64,000 nucleotides of DNA. It comes from Allacma fusca. Its lineage: Eukaryota > Arthropoda > Collembola > Symphypleona > Sminthuridae. Positions 59,788 through 64,000 of this stretch are shown here, piece by piece. The number at the start of each line of letters is the position of its first letter. The stretch's first letter is position 1. Both the position numbers and the translations under genes were made by a program. Where the stretch lies: contig OX359247.1 in assembly GCA_947179485.1 (NCBI GenBank), forward strand, positions 60,175,131-60,239,130, in the 5' to 3' direction. The notes beneath the pieces were generated by a model. The model did not search any database, had not been told where the DNA came from, and saw only the letters and a program-made list of their open reading frames with translations.

Positions 59788-60195
59788 CAAGAAGAATCAT
59801 CACTACGCGATAATTTGGGGCTTCGCGTAAGGTGGTGTCAGCTACTGCCGTCCAAGCACCATGAATTTTGAGTTTTTGTCGAAATTTTAGATTTTTTCAA
59901 TAAAACTCGGGCCGATTTCAACTTCATAAGCACTGACCATTACGATTTACGTAAGCAACGTTCACAAAAAAATTCATTGAAATCGATTTAGTAGTTTTGG
60001 AGATAAACTGTCATTTGAATTGAAGTTCGAAGTTTCAAGATATTTTTTGAAAAAACTATCGGGCCGATTTCAATCACATAGGCAATAACAATTGCTATTT
60101 ACATAAGCAATACTCCCAAATTTTTTTATTGAAATGCATTCAGTAGTTTTGGAGATAACTGTCATTTGACTTGAAGTTCAAGAATTAGTATTTAA
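59788..60195. repeat. Relative of the GGGCGGTGTCAGC repeat with internal duplication
   Basis: The left part (AATCATCACTACGCGAT and AAGGTGGTGTCAGC) matches the copy near 3527-3595. It is followed by two tandem diverged copies, about 150 bp each, anchored by TCGGGCCGATTTCAA (59908 and 60060) and TAGTAGTTTTGGAGATAA. Confidence 0.6.
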
Positions 60196-60350
60196 ACAAA
60201 AGCTATCCTACAAAGTAGCACGAACCAGTTACTGTTAGGGTCAAAATATTTTAAAATTAAGGGAACGCACGCCATTGTTTTTTATTGAATATATCGGGCC
60301 CAATGGAAAAACAGTAATTTTGAGAAATTATTTCTTGCATTAGGGTTCAA

Positions 60351-60720
60351 GTGAGAAAGGTACTAGCACATTTTTTACTAAGCCTACTTTTGTTTGGCCT
60401 AACGTTAGTGAAGACGCAATCTTCGAACCTGCATAAAGTTGTCGCACTAATCCGGAAGTACAGTCGAAACTTAAAAACTGATAACTGGCTTAAAACCGTG
60501 GTAATCCAAAGTCAATTCTGCCACAGTTGTTTTTCATCAGACTGGTTTTTAAATTATTCAAACCCAGCAACAGTTGTCCCATTATTGGAATTTGCATTCT
60601 TTTTATGCTTGTCCGTAGAAACATTTACAAACACTTTAAATCCGTAATTCCATCATTCGCACAATTTCCATCGAATTTACAACTCGATACTGCACCAAAA
60701 ATAACTGACCTTTCCTGCTG
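60351..60720 (+). pseudogene. Possible secreted or receptor N-terminal fragment
   Basis: A frame from 60351 without an ATG reads a signal-like stretch VLAHFLLSLLLFGLTLVKT, then a polar region with CHSC. An overlapping second frame continues with RRNIYKHFKSVIPSF. The layout is reminiscent of the N-terminal region of divergent ionotropic receptors such as the one 1.2 kb downstream. Similarity is not demonstrable by eye, so a broken duplicate is only one reading. Confidence 0.22.
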
Positions 60721-60729
60721 GATTTAATA

Positions 60730-61838
60730 AAAATGTGCTCCTTTTTCCACAGCAAATTGTAAACGCAGTGATTCTTTGGCATTGTTAAGATTTAGTGTAG
60801 TTCGAGCACTTTTACATTTTTTATTTACAAAATCACTGGGCTAAAATTAACTTACTAAGAGTTTAAACTGTCACTAATTTCTATTGAAGTTTCACTTAAT
60901 TCACTACTTCAGTATGAAAACGTTTCAGAAATGCGATCTTTACAATAACATTCTACTTGATTGCGCGGATAGGATAACACGCAGTAGGGCCCTGTGGTGG
61001 CCTCAGTATTTGTAATATATGCTTTAGGACTAACAGTAAATTTACAAAGATACGTACATATACCAAGAAAAGCAGGGCATGTTCAGCGAGGGTTCTGTTT
61101 TTATTATTCATGGGGCAACTCTGCAACAACAGCTTGCATCAAATTAACTTAAAAACAATATTCGTACATACGTTCGAAAAATCAGGACTTTACGCCCACT
61201 CATCAGGTCATCAGGTATGCCCATCTCAAATCAGGACTGATGGACATCCTATTTATATGGATCAATATTACATCACTAAATATATGCAATAGTTGCGTGT
61301 AGAGTCGAATTGTATGGCTCATACTTTGCAGTCTTGATCAAACATGGTTTTTGGTACTACTGTAAACATATCAATGGAAATTTAATAACGTAAAAGTGCC
61401 CAGCCTTAATTTACGTAGCGTCATTCTTTCCCGGCCTTAAAAATAAATAGCAAATATTATGTAGTCATGCTTCAATGGTATGCAGGTGAAGAAGCATATT
61501 TGCGATTCTTAAATAATCCAATAATTTGAAAATTTTAAAAGTGAAAAACTCAAAAATTGAGAACTAAAACCAAATGGAAAGCACACATAATAAATGAAGA
61601 CATTCATAATCCATTTTCCTTCTTCATTTTTACCACGTGTGAGTTCCAGTTTGATTTGCTTAGTTTTGCACCTAAATCGGCTAAACCTGGGCAAGTTGCC
61701 ACATAAATACTGGGACAAATAGACGACTTCTATGGACTTACGCCACGTGAAATTATTGGTCCACTTTATGGAAGTACATACATAACATGCGTGAACCCAT
61801 CATGACTCAGAAATAATTTCAGTAGTCATTCAGTCATA
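60730..61838. other. 5' flank of the ionotropic receptor gene
   Basis: No other gene seen. No clear TATA box close to 61839. Confidence 0.4.
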
Positions 61839-63719
61839 ATGGCCCGCACACTTGTATTTGTTGAGACAATTTTTATAAATCTTATCATGACAGTTGGCAT
61901 GGGCCAAAAAGGACGTTGCCAGAAAATTGGCATACTTTTCCAGTCCGACATACAATTTATATTCGAAAACAATAACGTTTCTTTTGAGCTACCTCAGTTT
62001 TTATTACCAATCCCTAGGACTCTGATATCCATGCATTCAGAATTATACCAAAAGGGTCGTTTTAATAAACATAAAAATATTCTAACAAACAAGCGATACC
62101 TACCTCATTGGACTTCCCATTTGATTTTCTGGCTTCCTAAAAACGACTCAGCTACAACATTAGTACATAATTTGTTAGTGGAAAATGGGCACTCCATCAA
62201 AGACTTGTTTGTTTTTGCGAGCCATTTCCCAAAAAAATTACTACAAAAACATCATTTATTTTCGCGCTTCAAATTTAAATACACATCTGATTTCCCGCCA
62301 AGCGCTATCTGCCCAATTTTGGAACCTTTAGAAGTGCTTAAAGTAGCCGGTGCGATGATCCCGCCCCATTTAATAAAAACTTCTAGTGGGTTTGATGGCG
62401 GTAATTTTCAAGTTTTGTTAGCCGTAACAAAAAAGCTCAACTATTCCTTTGAAATTGATGCTTCCAATATTGGAACGGGGTCTTATCGGAACGGGACTTG
62501 GACGGGAATGACTGGTTCAGTTTACTACAAAAAAGCGGATCTGTGCATTTTAAATTCCGCATCATTAGAACGCCATGACATCCTGGATTTCGTTTACATT
62601 GCATCGGACCATATTGAATTCGGGACGAGATTGCCAAGTATTTACATTAAATGGCAAACTGTGGTTTACCCCTTTACCACCGAACTCTGGGGTTTACTTG
62701 GTTGTTGTTTTGTTGGAACTGCCATCCTTTTACATTTAGAGCTGCACTTGCGCAGTGAATTTAATAATTATTATTGTACAAACTCTGGGTTACTGATCAC
62801 CTACAAAATCATGATGGACCAATCAAGTGAATTAAAAGGTTTCTCGGAGAAGTTTAAAATATTTTTGGGACTCTGGATGCTATGTTACCTAGTTATAGGA
62901 TCTGCCTATAAAAGTGATTTGGTATCATTTTTTTCAACTCAAGCGGAAGAAGAGGTTCCTGAAGATTTCGACCAATTAGACCTACATCAAGAATATTCTA
63001 TCGTATTTAATTATTTAGGCGGAACATCCTATAACTACTTCAATAAATCCAGAGATGGCGTCGCTACACACATTTTGCCACGCGTTATTAGCTTTGAAAG
63101 AGATCCCGGAAAATGTATACTTGAAGCTGTCCTTAATTCCAAAACTGTTTGTATTTCCTTTCATACTCCTCTAAAAACAGTCATAGCTAGAAATGTGAGC
63201 CTCCCTGGAATAGCGGAGTCAATTGTGCTTATTTCAAGACCAATAAGGAGCTTCTCTACCGGATTCGCATTTCAAAAAAAATCCGTGTTGACTGATGATT
63301 TTGCGGGGCTTGTCGGAAGGTTACGGGATGCGGGAATGCCAGGGAAGTGGAGGGAAAATATTTACGCTTACTTTATGCACAGGGGAAAGTTATGGATCAA
63401 GAGTAAAAATTCAAAGTTGTTATATCAAACGCTGGTCAGGATCTGGGAAGAGCGGAAGCGTGAGTCTGATAGTTTCACAATAGAAAATCTGACCGGGGCC
63501 TTTGTAATACTATTTGTTGGGCATATCTTTAGTTTTGCAGTAGAATTGTGGGAGTTTTTGCAGGCATATTGGGTAACTTTAAGACTGAGATTACTTTGGG
63601 CTCGACTAGCCTTTTATGAATGCTTGACTACGAAAATGAAATTGCTTCAGGGTTCTATGCAAGTGTTCAAATTAAACTCAAGTTTTGCTGATATTTTGCA
63701 AGTGAAAGCATGCAAATAA
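61839..63719 (+). CDS. Divergent ionotropic receptor (IR)
   Basis: A variant ionotropic glutamate receptor, used as a ligand-gated cation channel for taste, smell or other chemosensation. One uninterrupted exon encodes 626 residues from ATG at 61839 (signal-like MARTLVFVETIFINLIMTVG). The ligand-binding S1 half lies at about residues 172-275 (IPPHLIKTSSGFDGGNFQVL and NGTWTGMTGSVYYKKADL). The first membrane helix is near 283-303 (WGLLGCCFVGTAILLHLEL). The pore loop and second helix near 344-366 end in the SAYKSDLVSFF motif, matching the SYxxxLxxFLT of IRs. S2 spans 370-545, and the last helix is near 550-573 (GAFVILFVGHIFSFAVELW). The short N-terminal part lacks a full glutamate-receptor ATD, as in most divergent IRs. 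An AATAAA at about 63951 can serve polyadenylation. Ligand unknown. Confidence 0.88.
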   Translation: MARTLVFVETIFINLIMTVGMGQKGRCQKIGILFQSDIQFIFENNNVSFELPQFLLPIPRTLISMHSELYQKGRFNKHKNILTNKRYLPHWTSHLIFWLPKNDSATTLVHNLLVENGHSIKDLFVFASHFPKKLLQKHHLFSRFKFKYTSDFPPSAICPILEPLEVLKVAGAMIPPHLIKTSSGFDGGNFQVLLAVTKKLNYSFEIDASNIGTGSYRNGTWTGMTGSVYYKKADLCILNSASLERHDILDFVYIASDHIEFGTRLPSIYIKWQTVVYPFTTELWGLLGCCFVGTAILLHLELHLRSEFNNYYCTNSGLLITYKIMMDQSSELKGFSEKFKIFLGLWMLCYLVIGSAYKSDLVSFFSTQAEEEVPEDFDQLDLHQEYSIVFNYLGGTSYNYFNKSRDGVATHILPRVISFERDPGKCILEAVLNSKTVCISFHTPLKTVIARNVSLPGIAESIVLISRPIRSFSTGFAFQKKSVLTDDFAGLVGRLRDAGMPGKWRENIYAYFMHRGKLWIKSKNSKLLYQTLVRIWEERKRESDSFTIENLTGAFVILFVGHIFSFAVELWEFLQAYWVTLRLRLLWARLAFYECLTTKMKLLQGSMQVFKLNSSFADILQVKACK

Positions 63720-64000
63720 ACATGTGAAACAAATAATAGTTCCTATACGTCTCATAAAATCTTCATTTATTCAAGTTAATTTTTTTGGAACCATTTTTAC
63801 AGGCCCGAAACTCCATAAAGAATAACGATTGAAGCAAATCTGTATAAGCCAGTCTGAAACCTACTATATATAACAGAGGATTGAACTCACACACATTATG
63901 TGCATTTTATAAGAGCAATCGCCTTTAAACAAGGGTGTTTTGTAAGGGGAAATAAAATGTGATTTAATAGGAACTCGTCCTGTATTCTTCATTATAACAT

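Overview
This is an arthropod nuclear window, AT-rich, with short GT-AG introns (often 66 to 110 bp) and very repeat-dense intergenic DNA. Gene content points to a hexapod or close relative: a 7TM gustatory-type receptor ending in the TYxxxxxQF-like motif, an ionotropic receptor, a brainiac-like GT31 glycosyltransferase and an insect-allergen-repeat (G12-like) secreted protein. A springtail is plausible, but the sequence alone does not prove it. There is one 200-N assembly gap (5367-5566).

Genes, left to right: GT31 glycosyltransferase (4506-5608, minus, interrupted by the gap); small secreted allergen-repeat protein (14690-15500, minus, two exons, TATA box); gustatory receptor (17661-19163, minus, two exons, 472 aa); multipass receptor-like protein (21708-24086, plus, three exons, 391 aa); large disordered nuclear-type protein with an AT-hook (24790-28340, minus, six coding exons, 997 aa); a very long plus-strand gene model (43745-54177, 15 exons, up to 1372 aa) joining a hydrophilic N-terminal region, a GR-like 7TM core and a cysteine-rich tail; and an intronless divergent ionotropic receptor (61839-63719, plus, 626 aa). 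Exon joints were worked out by hand from splice signals and reading frame.

Between the genes lie many non-autonomous DNA transposons. Thirteen are bounded by inverted ends and identical 8-bp target duplications, and two more have near-identical ones. Nearly all termini fit the hAT pattern YANNG. Almost every element has its subterminal DNA built from its own short degenerate word repeated in both orientations (for example GATTCAATT, GGTACAGG, CGGATCCGATC, GCACTCGC, AAGGCTTG, CCTACATG). Several are nested. One (42096-42921) still carries a decayed BED-zinc-finger hAT transposase fragment, which ties the class to hAT. Other repeats are a pogo/Tc1-like MITE, a perfect-TIR MITE, a Helitron-like 3' end, a 55-bp minisatellite, a 39-bp array of nuclear-receptor-like half sites, and several dispersed families.

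The most unusual stretch is the first 1.35 kb. It holds about eleven hairpins that share a conserved loop (consensus CGCTCA-n-CGGCCCTT) while their stems differ from copy to copy yet remain complementary. A second and a third hairpin type are interspersed. This covariation pattern suggests a structured RNA or single-stranded-DNA element that I do not recognise.
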